Shown here: one piece after another, positions 56,055 to 64,000 of the stretch
How positions within the stretch are numbered: position 1 is the stretch's first letter
Layout: each line of letters starts with the position of its first letter
From: Pseudobacter ginsenosidimutans
Lineage (GTDB): Bacteria > Bacteroidota > Bacteroidia > Chitinophagales > Chitinophagaceae
Direction: 5' to 3'
Assembly (NCBI RefSeq): GCF_007970185.1
Contig: NZ_CP042431.1
Span: 4,030,001-4,094,000 of the forward strand
Length of the DNA: 64,000 nucleotides
Position numbers and translations under genes: made by a program
The notes under the pieces: generated by a model
Database searches by the model: none
What the model was told of the DNA's origin: nothing
What the model saw: the letters and a program-made list of their open reading frames with translations, nothing else

Positions 56055-59000
56055 ATGAAAAAACGCCTGACTGCAATCTATCTTGCTACTTTAATGTTAG
56101 CACTTGCATTCTCCGGTCTCCATGCCCAGAATGCTCCCGCCACTTCAACTTCAAAGAACATTTCCGGAAAAGTCACCGATGCTGAGAATGAACCGCTCGA
56201 AGGTGTTACGGTACAGCTGAAAGGAAAACAGCTCACTGTTACCACTGATGCCAAGGGAGTGTACACTATTACAGTGCCCAATATCAAAGGGGCTGTGCTC
56301 AGTTTTTCGATGGTAGGTTATTCCAGTAAGGAGATTCCGCTGAATGCCACCACTTCGGTATACAATGTGAAGCTCACCAGTACGCAGACTGATCTCGATG
56401 ATGTGATCGTGATCGGTTATGGTACGGTCAAAAAGAAAGACCTCACCGGATCGGTTGGACAGGTGAAGGTGGAGGATGTAAAAAAAGCTCCCGTGCCTTC
56501 CTTCGAAGATGCGCTTGCAGGCCGTGTGGCCGGCGTGCAGGTAAGCGCGGTGGACGGACAACCCGGATCTTCCAACCTGATCACCATCCGTGGCGGCAAC
56601 TCCGTTACACAGAGCAATGCTCCGCTCTATGTGATAGATGGATTCCCGGTTGAGAATCCCAATAACAATACTTTCAATCCTGACGATATTGAGTCGATTG
56701 AAATTCTCAAAGACGCTTCCGCTACGGCCATCTATGGTGCCCGTGGCGCCAATGGTGTTGTAATGATCACCACCAGGAAAGGAAAGGCGGGGATCCCTGT
56801 ACTCACCTACAATACATGGGCAGGCGTCCAGAAAGAGATCAGGCGACAGGAGGTGATGAGCCCTTACGAATTTGTGAAATACCAGCTGGAACTGAATCCC
56901 AGCTCCTTCAAGGATATTTACCTGAAAGACGGAAAAACGCTTGACTCCTACAGGGATGTAAAAGGCGTGGATTGGCAGGATCATATCTTCCGTACTGCGC
57001 CTATGCAAAGTCATAGTATTTCGCTTACCGGAGGAAATGATAAAACAAGATATGCTGTGTCCGGAAACCTGCTGGATCAGCAGGGGATTATCATCAACAG
57101 CGGATTCAGGCGCTACCAGGGAAGGATGGTGCTGGACCAGTCTGTGAATGATAGATTGAAAGTAGGCCTGAATGTGAATTACACCTGGCTCAGAACAACC
57201 GGGCAGATCGCCACAAGCGGCGGTGAGAATGGCATCAATGCTTCTTCCTATCTTTTCTTCAGCGCTTGGGGTTATCGTCCTGTTACAGGCGACTCACTCA
57301 GCGATCTCAGCCTGCTTGAAGATGCTTTCGATTCCGATATCACCACAGAATCGGATCTCAGGGTAAATCCCTTCGTGTCTGCACAGAATGCCCATAATAA
57401 GGCCTTCACCAATGTATTGCTGGCAAATGCGTATCTGGATTATACCCTGGCCAAAGGCCTCAAACTGCGTATAACCGGCGGCGTTACCAGGAATGGAAAT
57501 CGAAGGGAGATCTTCAATAACTCCAATACTGCCGCTGGTAATATCAGAACTACTTACGGACGCGCCAATGGCGTGAATGGTTCAGTTACCAATAATATCT
57601 TCTCCAGCTGGTTGAATGAGAATACCCTCACCTGGAATAAAAGATTCAACAAGAACCATATCCTGAATGTGGTGGGAGGATTCACCCTGCAGAAAACAAG
57701 ATCTCAGTCCGATGGTTTCACAGCCAATAAGATCCCGAACGAAGGACTGGGCATCAGTGGGCTGGATGAAGGCACTCCGATCGTGAACGTTTCTTCCGAA
57801 TCCGAAGCAGCACTTGCCTCTTTCCTTGGCAGGGTTAATTATACATTGAATTCGAAATATCTTTTTACGGCATCGTTCAGGTCTGATGGATCATCCAAGT
57901 TTGCCAGCGGAAACCGCTGGGGTTATTTCCCTTCCGGCTCTGTGGCCTGGCGTATCCATGAAGAGAAATTCATGAGGCAGTTCTCCTTCCTGTCTGAAGC
58001 CAAGCTGCGGGCCAGTTATGGCATTACCGGGAACAACAGGGTAGCAGATTTCGCATACCTGTCTGTGTTACGTCAAACCGGATTTACCAACGGCAGTGGC
58101 AACAGTACACCTGGTTATTATTTCAACAATGCACATATCCCGGGATCTGCGCCGGTGGAAGTAGGCAATAAGGACCTGAAATGGGAACGCACTGCACAGA
58201 TGGATCTCGGCCTTGATCTCGGCTTCCTGAAAAACCGGATCAATCTTACTGTTGATTATTACAACAAAAGAACAAGCGATCTGCTGCTCCTCGCCAATCT
58301 CGCAGCTTCCACAGGCTATCTCACGGGATACAAGAATATCGGTAAGGTCTCCAACAAGGGCCTCGAGTTCACTTTGAATACAGTGAATATCGATAACAAG
58401 GATTTTGGCTGGACCACCAATTTCAATATCGCTTTCAACCGGAATAAGATCCTCGAGTTGAACTATGATCAACCCAGCATCACTACACGCGTGCAGGGAT
58501 GGAATGATAATTTCAACAACTCACTTCCTTACCTGGCTAAACCTGGTTTGCCCGTAGCCATGTATCTCGGTTATCTCTACAACGGATTGTACCAGGTGGA
58601 GGACTTCAATAAACTGCCCAACGGTTCTTATTCCCTGAAAGATGAGGTGCCGAATAACGGGCAGGATAGAACGCTGATCAAGCCCGGGTATATGAAGTAC
58701 AAAGACATCAATGGTGATGGAATTGTAGATGCCAATGACCAGACCCTCATCGGCAATCCCATGCCATTGCATATCGGGGGCTTCACCAATAATTTCCGCT
58801 ACAGGGGTTTCGACCTGAGCGTATTCTTCCAGTGGTCGTATGGCAATGATGTACTCAATGCCAACCGTCTCGTGTTCGAAGGCATGGAAGCAAGGCCCTT
58901 CCTGAATATGTTCAAGTCATGGGAAGACAGGTGGAGGCCGGATAATACTGATGCCACATTGCCTGTAGCCGGCGTGACAAGTCCGAACGTATATTCCGAC

Positions 59001-59258
59001 CGCGTGATAGAAGATGGGTCCTACCTGCGTTTGAAGACCGTAGCACTGGGTTATTCATTGCCCGATGCCCTGATGAAACGGATAAAGATCAAGAGCATCC
59101 GCCTATATGCCGCAGCGCAGAACCTTGTTACCTGGACCAATTACAGCGGTGTAGATCCCGAAGTGTCTGTAAGGAATTCACCGCTTACACCCAGCTTCGA
59201 CTGGTCTGCTTATCCCAAAGCGCGTACCATCACACTCGGCCTGAACGTAACTTTCTAA
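56055..59258 (+). CDS. SusC/RagA TonB-dependent transporter without STN domain, locus 4
   Basis: After the signal peptide (MKKRLTAIYLATLMLALAFS to LHAQ) the chain goes directly to a carboxypeptidase-regulatory-like domain (NISGKVTDAENEPLEGVTVQ), then the plug (VIVIGYGTVKKKDLTGSVGQ; IEILKDASATAIYGARGANG) and barrel ending in TITLGLNVTF. The STN domain seen in the other three SusC proteins is absent and the length (1067) is correspondingly shorter. That agrees with control by a LacI-type repressor instead of a sigma/FecR pair. It starts 73 bp after the operator. Confidence 0.93.
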   Translation: MKKRLTAIYLATLMLALAFSGLHAQNAPATSTSKNISGKVTDAENEPLEGVTVQLKGKQLTVTTDAKGVYTITVPNIKGAVLSFSMVGYSSKEIPLNATTSVYNVKLTSTQTDLDDVIVIGYGTVKKKDLTGSVGQVKVEDVKKAPVPSFEDALAGRVAGVQVSAVDGQPGSSNLITIRGGNSVTQSNAPLYVIDGFPVENPNNNTFNPDDIESIEILKDASATAIYGARGANGVVMITTRKGKAGIPVLTYNTWAGVQKEIRRQEVMSPYEFVKYQLELNPSSFKDIYLKDGKTLDSYRDVKGVDWQDHIFRTAPMQSHSISLTGGNDKTRYAVSGNLLDQQGIIINSGFRRYQGRMVLDQSVNDRLKVGLNVNYTWLRTTGQIATSGGENGINASSYLFFSAWGYRPVTGDSLSDLSLLEDAFDSDITTESDLRVNPFVSAQNAHNKAFTNVLLANAYLDYTLAKGLKLRITGGVTRNGNRREIFNNSNTAAGNIRTTYGRANGVNGSVTNNIFSSWLNENTLTWNKRFNKNHILNVVGGFTLQKTRSQSDGFTANKIPNEGLGISGLDEGTPIVNVSSESEAALASFLGRVNYTLNSKYLFTASFRSDGSSKFASGNRWGYFPSGSVAWRIHEEKFMRQFSFLSEAKLRASYGITGNNRVADFAYLSVLRQTGFTNGSGNSTPGYYFNNAHIPGSAPVEVGNKDLKWERTAQMDLGLDLGFLKNRINLTVDYYNKRTSDLLLLANLAASTGYLTGYKNIGKVSNKGLEFTLNTVNIDNKDFGWTTNFNIAFNRNKILELNYDQPSITTRVQGWNDNFNNSLPYLAKPGLPVAMYLGYLYNGLYQVEDFNKLPNGSYSLKDEVPNNGQDRTLIKPGYMKYKDINGDGIVDANDQTLIGNPMPLHIGGFTNNFRYRGFDLSVFFQWSYGNDVLNANRLVFEGMEARPFLNMFKSWEDRWRPDNTDATLPVAGVTSPNVYSDRVIEDGSYLRLKTVALGYSLPDALMKRIKIKSIRLYAAAQNLVTWTNYSGVDPEVSVRNSPLTPSFDWSAYPKARTITLGLNVTF

Positions 59259-59277
59259 CGAATAAATTGCTTCGAAT

Positions 59278-60915
59278 ATGATTGCGAATATTGCATCATC
59301 AGGGAACAGTCAACCGGCCAAAGGATCCGGACGGTTTGTAAATGCAGGAATACTGCTGCTGATTGTTCTTTTTGTTGTTATCCTTTTTGGTTCCTGTAAC
59401 AAATTTCTGGACACCAAACCGGTTGACTCCATCACTCCTGAAACTTATTATAAAACACAAACTGATCTTGACAGGGCATTAGCGGCTGTGTATGACCGTT
59501 TGGGCGACCGCCGCACCTATGGATGCGGCCTCTGGGGATTCCTGAACTTCAGCGATGAATTCTACGTGAAGAGCCAGCCAACAGGTTATATGTCCAATAC
59601 ACTCGACGCCAGTATGCTGGAACTGAACCGTTGCTGGGAGGCTTTGTATGTTGGCATCGAGCGGGCCAATATGTTGCTGGATCACCTGGATGGTGCAGCA
59701 GTGCCTGATTCCAATAAGAATGAAGTGAAAGGGCAGGCGCTCTTCCTGCGGGCCTTCTATTATTTTGTGCTGGCAGATAATTTCGGCGCTGTTCCTTTGA
59801 AACTTACTTCCACTAAATCGCCGCTGGAACCAAACATTCCCCGTACGCCGCTGCCTGAAGTATATGCACAGATCGTGAAGGATATGAAGGAGGCGGAAGG
59901 ACTGGTGAAAGAGATCACATACTATGGCTTTGGTGGCCGTATCAGTAAATCTGCCGTTCAGGCCATGCTGGCGAGGATCTATCTTACAATGGCCGGCGAG
60001 CCGCTGAATGATGTTGCAAAATATGCTGACGCGAAGGAGTATGCGAACAAAGTGATCATATCCGGAAAGCACGCGCTCAATCCCAGTTTCCAGAATGTCT
60101 TCATCAGGTTGTCCGCAGATGAATATGATATCAAGGAATCGATCTGGGAACTGGAATTTGATGGCAATAACCAGGGCATCGTCCGCGAAGGTGGTTATGT
60201 AGGTTCCTGGATGGGGATCTATTGTCCTAATATCGATACTGGATTCGGATATGACCATGTGCACATTACTGCAAAAGTGTACAATGTTTACGAGCCGAAT
60301 GACCTGAGAAGGGATTGGACCGTGGCGCCATTCCGTTTTGTGCCTAACGGTTCCGGCACCAGGGCGCCTGTAACAAGAACTAACTGGAGCGCCACACAGA
60401 TCTACGAGAGAAGCGTTGGTAAGTACAGAAGGGAATACGAAAAGGCAAGACCGAGGGACCAGGATTTCACACCTATCAATTTCCCTATGCTCCGGTACTC
60501 CGATGTGCTGCTGATGTTTGCTGAAGCAGAGAATGAAGCAACGGGGCCTTCTGCGGAAGGGTTGGAATATGTGAACAAAGTGCGCAGAAGAGGTTTCGGT
60601 AAACCTGTTGATGTTGCTGATCCGGCAGTGGACCTTCCGGCGCTTGGGCAGCAGGATTTCCGCGAAGCCATCAGAGCAGAACGTTTCCGTGAATTGTCTT
60701 ATGAAGGCATCCGCAAACATGATCTTGTTCGCTGGGGCATCTACGTTACCACCATGCAGCAGCAGGTGACCGAGTACCAGACCAATATGCCTGCGAACCT
60801 ATCCGATGCAGCCATCAAACAGGCCAGCAGGGTAACTTCCAGAAGCGTGTTGTTCCCTATTCCGAACACGGAGATAGCAGTGAACCCTTACGTAACACAA
60901 AACCCAGGTTGGTAA
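59278..60915 (+). CDS. SusD/RagB-family outer-membrane lipoprotein, locus 4
   Basis: A long basic/polar lead is followed by a hydrophobic core and the lipobox FGSC near residue 40 (GILLLIVLFVVILFGSCNKF). SusD landmarks follow: ERANMLLDHLDGAAVPDSNK, GQALFLRAFYYFVLADNFGA, MLRYSDVLLMFAEAENEATG, YVNKVRRRGFGKPV, RFRELSYEGIRKHDLVRWGI and SVLFPIPNTEI with NPGW at the end. It is the ligand-binding partner of the SusC encoded 19 bp upstream. The signal peptide's N-region of about 20 residues is longer than usual. Confidence 0.92.
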   Translation: MIANIASSGNSQPAKGSGRFVNAGILLLIVLFVVILFGSCNKFLDTKPVDSITPETYYKTQTDLDRALAAVYDRLGDRRTYGCGLWGFLNFSDEFYVKSQPTGYMSNTLDASMLELNRCWEALYVGIERANMLLDHLDGAAVPDSNKNEVKGQALFLRAFYYFVLADNFGAVPLKLTSTKSPLEPNIPRTPLPEVYAQIVKDMKEAEGLVKEITYYGFGGRISKSAVQAMLARIYLTMAGEPLNDVAKYADAKEYANKVIISGKHALNPSFQNVFIRLSADEYDIKESIWELEFDGNNQGIVREGGYVGSWMGIYCPNIDTGFGYDHVHITAKVYNVYEPNDLRRDWTVAPFRFVPNGSGTRAPVTRTNWSATQIYERSVGKYRREYEKARPRDQDFTPINFPMLRYSDVLLMFAEAENEATGPSAEGLEYVNKVRRRGFGKPVDVADPAVDLPALGQQDFREAIRAERFRELSYEGIRKHDLVRWGIYVTTMQQQVTEYQTNMPANLSDAAIKQASRVTSRSVLFPIPNTEIAVNPYVTQNPGW

Positions 60916-60942
60916 CATCATTCATCATCCAACATCGAACGC

Positions 60943-61836
60943 ATGAACAAATTATTTTTCTATAGTATCATCTGCCTGTTGGCGGCTTCCTGCACCAAAA
61001 GGGATGAAGTGGGCAGTCCTGAATTTCAAGTATCTGCCAGCGCTGCCACTTATAAACTGGGCGACTCCATCGTTTTCAATTTCAAAGGGAGTCCGCAGAA
61101 CATCGTATTCTGGCCCGGAACGCCTGGCCGCACCTACGAGTTCAGGAACAGGACTTTCACTACCGGCAACAAACTCCTGATGAGGTTCAATTCATTTCAG
61201 CAATATGGAGTGCTCAACAATTTGACAGTACTGGTGTCTAATAATTTTAACGGCACTTACGACGCCACCAATGTACAGGCCGCTGCCTGGACGGATATAA
61301 CCAGCAGGTTCACCCTTTCCCAGGGCCTGGATCAGGTGCCTTCGGGAACAGTGGACCTGTCTGAGTTTACAGCAGACAATAAATCTGCCACTATAGCTTT
61401 CCGTTATATTGTACCGGCCATGGCCAATCCGAACCCCAACCGCTGGGTGATCCGCAGCTTTTTCATGGATATGGAAGATACTGAAGGTGTAGTAATACCC
61501 CAGGCCAATGTAGGCACGGCAGGATGGAAACCCGTGAGCTTTGAAAATCCTGCGTCCAACTGGCTGGTGATGAGTACACAGCTGTTAACGCAGGCCACTC
61601 CCAATAATGCAGATGATGATTGGATTCTGTCAAAGACCTTCAATCCTAATGCTATTTCGCCGGACAAGGGTATTCCTATCAAGAATATCACTACCAACCT
61701 TACACGATATTCGCCGGCAACCGATCTCTACAATAAGCCCGGCACATACAAAGTGATCTTTGAAGCCACCAATTCATCCTATCAGAATGAACCGGACAGA
61801 GTGGTGAAGGAAGTTACTATTACCATTACACCCTGA
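60943..61836 (+). CDS. DUF5017-like surface lipoprotein, locus 4
   Basis: The signal peptide ends in LAASC (Cys near 17). The body is a beta-sandwich-rich protein of 297 residues: FQVSASAATYKLGDSIVFNF, FWPGTPGRTYEFRNRTFTTG, WTDITSRFTLSQGLDQVPSG and a C-terminal PKD/Ig-like ending YKVIFEATNSSYQNEPDRVV. It resembles the DUF5017/SusE-like lipoproteins that follow SusD and help bind the substrate on the surface; the family name is from memory. It lies 27 bp after susD, and its TGA overlaps the ATG of the next gene (TGATG). Confidence 0.7.
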   Translation: MNKLFFYSIICLLAASCTKRDEVGSPEFQVSASAATYKLGDSIVFNFKGSPQNIVFWPGTPGRTYEFRNRTFTTGNKLLMRFNSFQQYGVLNNLTVLVSNNFNGTYDATNVQAAAWTDITSRFTLSQGLDQVPSGTVDLSEFTADNKSATIAFRYIVPAMANPNPNRWVIRSFFMDMEDTEGVVIPQANVGTAGWKPVSFENPASNWLVMSTQLLTQATPNNADDDWILSKTFNPNAISPDKGIPIKNITTNLTRYSPATDLYNKPGTYKVIFEATNSSYQNEPDRVVKEVTITITP

Positions 61837-64000
61837 TGATCAAAAACAGAACATATTTATCTCTTCCCACACTGCTGGTTGTATTGTTCAGCAGCCAGAT
61901 TTTTGCGCAACAGGAGGAAGGATCAAAAGCTGTACTGTCTTCCTCTTCCCTGCAACTGGAGTGGAAAAAGTCGAAAAATGGATGGCAGTTGCAGCAACTC
62001 GGTATAAAGCAGGCAGGCAAATGGACAAAGCTGCCGGGCCCGAGCGGGGAATATACTGTTCTGTATTCGCCGTCGAAACCCGATTCCGTTCCCGCTCCTG
62101 TTTTGGATGAACAGGGAAAAGAAGTGATGATCCCTGAGCCGCAATACCGTTATATCCTGCCTCCCTGGAAGCAGGCAATCCTCCCTGTAGCCATGAACAA
62201 AGCCGGTGAAGCAACACGTTTTTTTCCGGACTTGTTGAAAAAGCAGAAAGGGATATTGCAATTCTCACAGGAGCTCAAAGAAGCAGTTGTTACCGCCACC
62301 TGGAAAATGGATCCTCAATTTTCCGGAGATATCGTAGTGGATATGACACTTACCGCCAGAAAGGACGGTTATTTCTCCATTGCTTCTCCTTCACTTGCCA
62401 TCGTGGATCCGGAAGAACTGGACTGGGCCATGGTGCCTGGTCATTTTCAGGGGAAGACGATCGAAAAGGATTTCGTGAAAGCCTTTGGATATGGACAGGG
62501 CATTCCTGCCCTTCCTGTTGTTACACGCGAACGGACGGCATCTACACTGAGTCCGCTTGTTTCGACAAAAAAAGGAATAACCATGGCCGTTATACCAGAA
62601 CCAGGTACCAGTCGTGACCCCTGGGAATACGACCATAGCACGCAAAATACCTGGCAGCTTGGCCTGTCCGTCATGAACAGGGAGGCCCAACTGACGCCGG
62701 TTGCCTGGCATCCGGTGCTGGGAGAGAAAGGCTCTTACCTGAAAACGGGAGAAGCTGTCCATTTTTCCTTCCGGTATACTATCAAAGCAGATGACTGGTT
62801 TGCTGTATATAAACACGCAGCCAACGATATTTACCGGCTGAGCGATTTTCTAAAACTCAAACAAACCAAACAATCCCTCACCAACCGCATTCTTCGATTA
62901 CACCAGTACGTGATAGATGATAGCAGTTCCAAATGGAGAACGGAGCAATATAAAGGATTGACGATCGGCGCGCAGGATTATCGTGGAGGCGTATACGGTG
63001 GTGAAGGCGATGCTATCAAGAATGCCGATTATGGCGCCATGTGGATGCTGGCCCGCATCACCAATGATTCCGTTTTACAGAAAACAAGATTACCGTTCGC
63101 CAGGAATTTTAAGTTGGCGCAACAGGATAAAGATCCCGGTTTCTTTCATGGCGCAGCTGCAGGCCAATACTATCTTCCCGGAAGCAAAAGATTCACCGAA
63201 GAGTGGGGACCTTATGTGGAGCCGATCGGCACCACCTACTATGTGTTGATGGATGCCGGCAATATCCTCCTTTTCCATCCAACGGATACGGCTATTCGTA
63301 ATGAGGTGAGAGCTGCTGCAGACCGGCTTCTTGCCTGGATGGGCGCTGATGGACAATGGCAGCTGGCCTGGGATCATGCAACACAGCAACCCCTGTTCAA
63401 TGACCTGCAGGATCTGCGTCCAACTTTCTACGGCCTGGTGATCGCTTACAAATTACTGGGTGATAAGAAATACCTGCAGGCTGCCATCAAAGGCGCACAA
63501 TGGTATATCAGCAATGCGGTGAACAAAGGACAATTCACCGGAGTATGCGGTGATACGCGCTTCGCTCCTGATTTTGCCACAGGCCAGAGTGCACAGGCAT
63601 TGCTGGACCTGTATGATATCACGAAAGATCCGAAACATCTGCAGGCTGCCATTGCTACGGCGAAACTGTACACCACTTCTGTTTATACTCATCCCATTCC
63701 ATCAACTGCGCCGAAAATGGTAAGAGGCGTCAGCCGCCAGGACTGGGAGATCAGCCAGGCAGGGCTCAGCTTTGAGCATGGCGGAAGTTTTGGCTCTGCA
63801 ACTTTACGCGGACCTATACTGCTGGCCAGTCATGCAGGAATGTTCGTTCGTATGTATTCGCTCACTAAAGATTCTATTTTTCTGACAATGGCGCGTGCCG
63901 CTGCATTGGGCCGCGATGCATTTGTTGATTCTGCCACCAGTGTGGCAAGTTACTATTGGGATGTGATGAACAGGGGAGCGGGACCATATCCGCATCATGC
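61836..64000 (+). CDS. Large exported protein with probable alpha/alpha toroid domain, 3' end outside window
   Basis: The frame opens at an ATG overlapping the previous stop and is still open after 721 codons at the right edge. A signal peptide (MIKNRTYLSLPTLLVVLFSS to IFAQ) is followed by a beta-rich region of about 330 residues, then a helical region with repeated W, G and Y signatures (YGAMWMLARITNDSVLQKTR; RLLAWMGADGQWQLAWDH; GLVIAYKLLGDKKYLQAAIK; ATGQSAQALLDLYDITKDPK; FEHGGSFGSATLRGPILLA). This is the look of a six-hairpin (alpha/alpha) glycosidase or related lyase. I cannot assign a family. It should degrade or trim the locus 4 substrate in the periplasm. Confidence 0.75.
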   Translation, partial: MIKNRTYLSLPTLLVVLFSSQIFAQQEEGSKAVLSSSSLQLEWKKSKNGWQLQQLGIKQAGKWTKLPGPSGEYTVLYSPSKPDSVPAPVLDEQGKEVMIPEPQYRYILPPWKQAILPVAMNKAGEATRFFPDLLKKQKGILQFSQELKEAVVTATWKMDPQFSGDIVVDMTLTARKDGYFSIASPSLAIVDPEELDWAMVPGHFQGKTIEKDFVKAFGYGQGIPALPVVTRERTASTLSPLVSTKKGITMAVIPEPGTSRDPWEYDHSTQNTWQLGLSVMNREAQLTPVAWHPVLGEKGSYLKTGEAVHFSFRYTIKADDWFAVYKHAANDIYRLSDFLKLKQTKQSLTNRILRLHQYVIDDSSSKWRTEQYKGLTIGAQDYRGGVYGGEGDAIKNADYGAMWMLARITNDSVLQKTRLPFARNFKLAQQDKDPGFFHGAAAGQYYLPGSKRFTEEWGPYVEPIGTTYYVLMDAGNILLFHPTDTAIRNEVRAAADRLLAWMGADGQWQLAWDHATQQPLFNDLQDLRPTFYGLVIAYKLLGDKKYLQAAIKGAQWYISNAVNKGQFTGVCGDTRFAPDFATGQSAQALLDLYDITKDPKHLQAAIATAKLYTTSVYTHPIPSTAPKMVRGVSRQDWEISQAGLSFEHGGSFGSATLRGPILLASHAGMFVRMYSLTKDSIFLTMARAAALGRDAFVDSATSVASYYWDVMNRGAGPYPHH

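Noticed and set aside
59479-60720. 413-codon open frame on the minus strand inside susD of locus 4
   Set aside because: It lies fully antisense to a well-supported susD gene, has no signal peptide or domain, and its length follows from codon bias of the sense gene. The same applies to long antisense frames in the other susC/susD genes.

Overview
This window reads as chromosomal DNA of a Bacteroidota bacterium, most likely a Chitinophagaceae member (Chitinophaga/Pseudobacter/Niastella-like; an inference from gene content). The evidence is four SusC/SusD nutrient-uptake loci, three with an ECF sigma/FecR anti-sigma pair in front, two type IX secretion (T9SS) sorting tails, a GldA/GldF-GldG-like ABC exporter and a propeller-type sensor kinase. 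I found no rRNA, tRNA, CRISPR array, transposase or phage genes.

Layout. 1-3.5 kb: a cut-off bestrophin-family channel gene, an HMA-AraC regulator with a possible 29-residue membrane ORF overlapping its stop, a conserved hypothetical, a cupin and two small exported proteins, closed by a strong terminator. 3.6-9.5 kb (minus): two tandem MutS-core ATPases, then a fused ABC permease/GldG-like protein with its ATPase. 9.6-17.3 kb (minus): locus 1, reading sigma, fecR, susC, susD, DUF4397-type lipoprotein. 17.7-22.5 kb: a 1609-residue T9SS cargo protein built of three repeats. 22.7-31.3 kb: locus 2, reading sigma, fecR, susC, susD and a TlpA-type thioredoxin protein. 31.6-36.1 kb: a propeller histidine kinase converging on a NarL-type response regulator, followed by a degenerate receiver-only paralogue. 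36.1-36.9 kb: no supported gene. 36.9-51.3 kb: locus 3, reading sigma, fecR, susC, susD, FAD oxidoreductase, GxGYxYP-type protein, second FAD oxidoreductase, SGNH hydrolase, MFS transporter. 51.4 kb: a YbjQ-type protein. 51.8-64 kb: locus 4, a LacI-type regulator with a T9SS propeller-like protein and a beta-helix protein on one side and susC, susD, a lipoprotein and a cut-off large exported protein on the other.

How it works together (inference). Loci 1-3 look like classic FecI/FecR signalling: their SusC proteins carry an N-terminal STN signalling domain. Locus 4's SusC lacks STN and the locus has its own LacI repressor. Two matching 31-bp palindromic operators, one before each arm of locus 4, tie the arms into one regulon.

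Most notable observations: (a) a covarying hairpin plus conserved flanks between fecR and susC in loci 1 and 2, which may be an undescribed leader RNA; (b) an SGNH hydrolase whose catalytic-serine block sits at the C-terminus, so it looks circularly permuted; (c) the paired LacI operators; (d) six one-base losses, all in short A or G runs and all shifting frame the same way, five of them within 5.5 kb of locus 3, which break three genes and look more like sequence error than decay.
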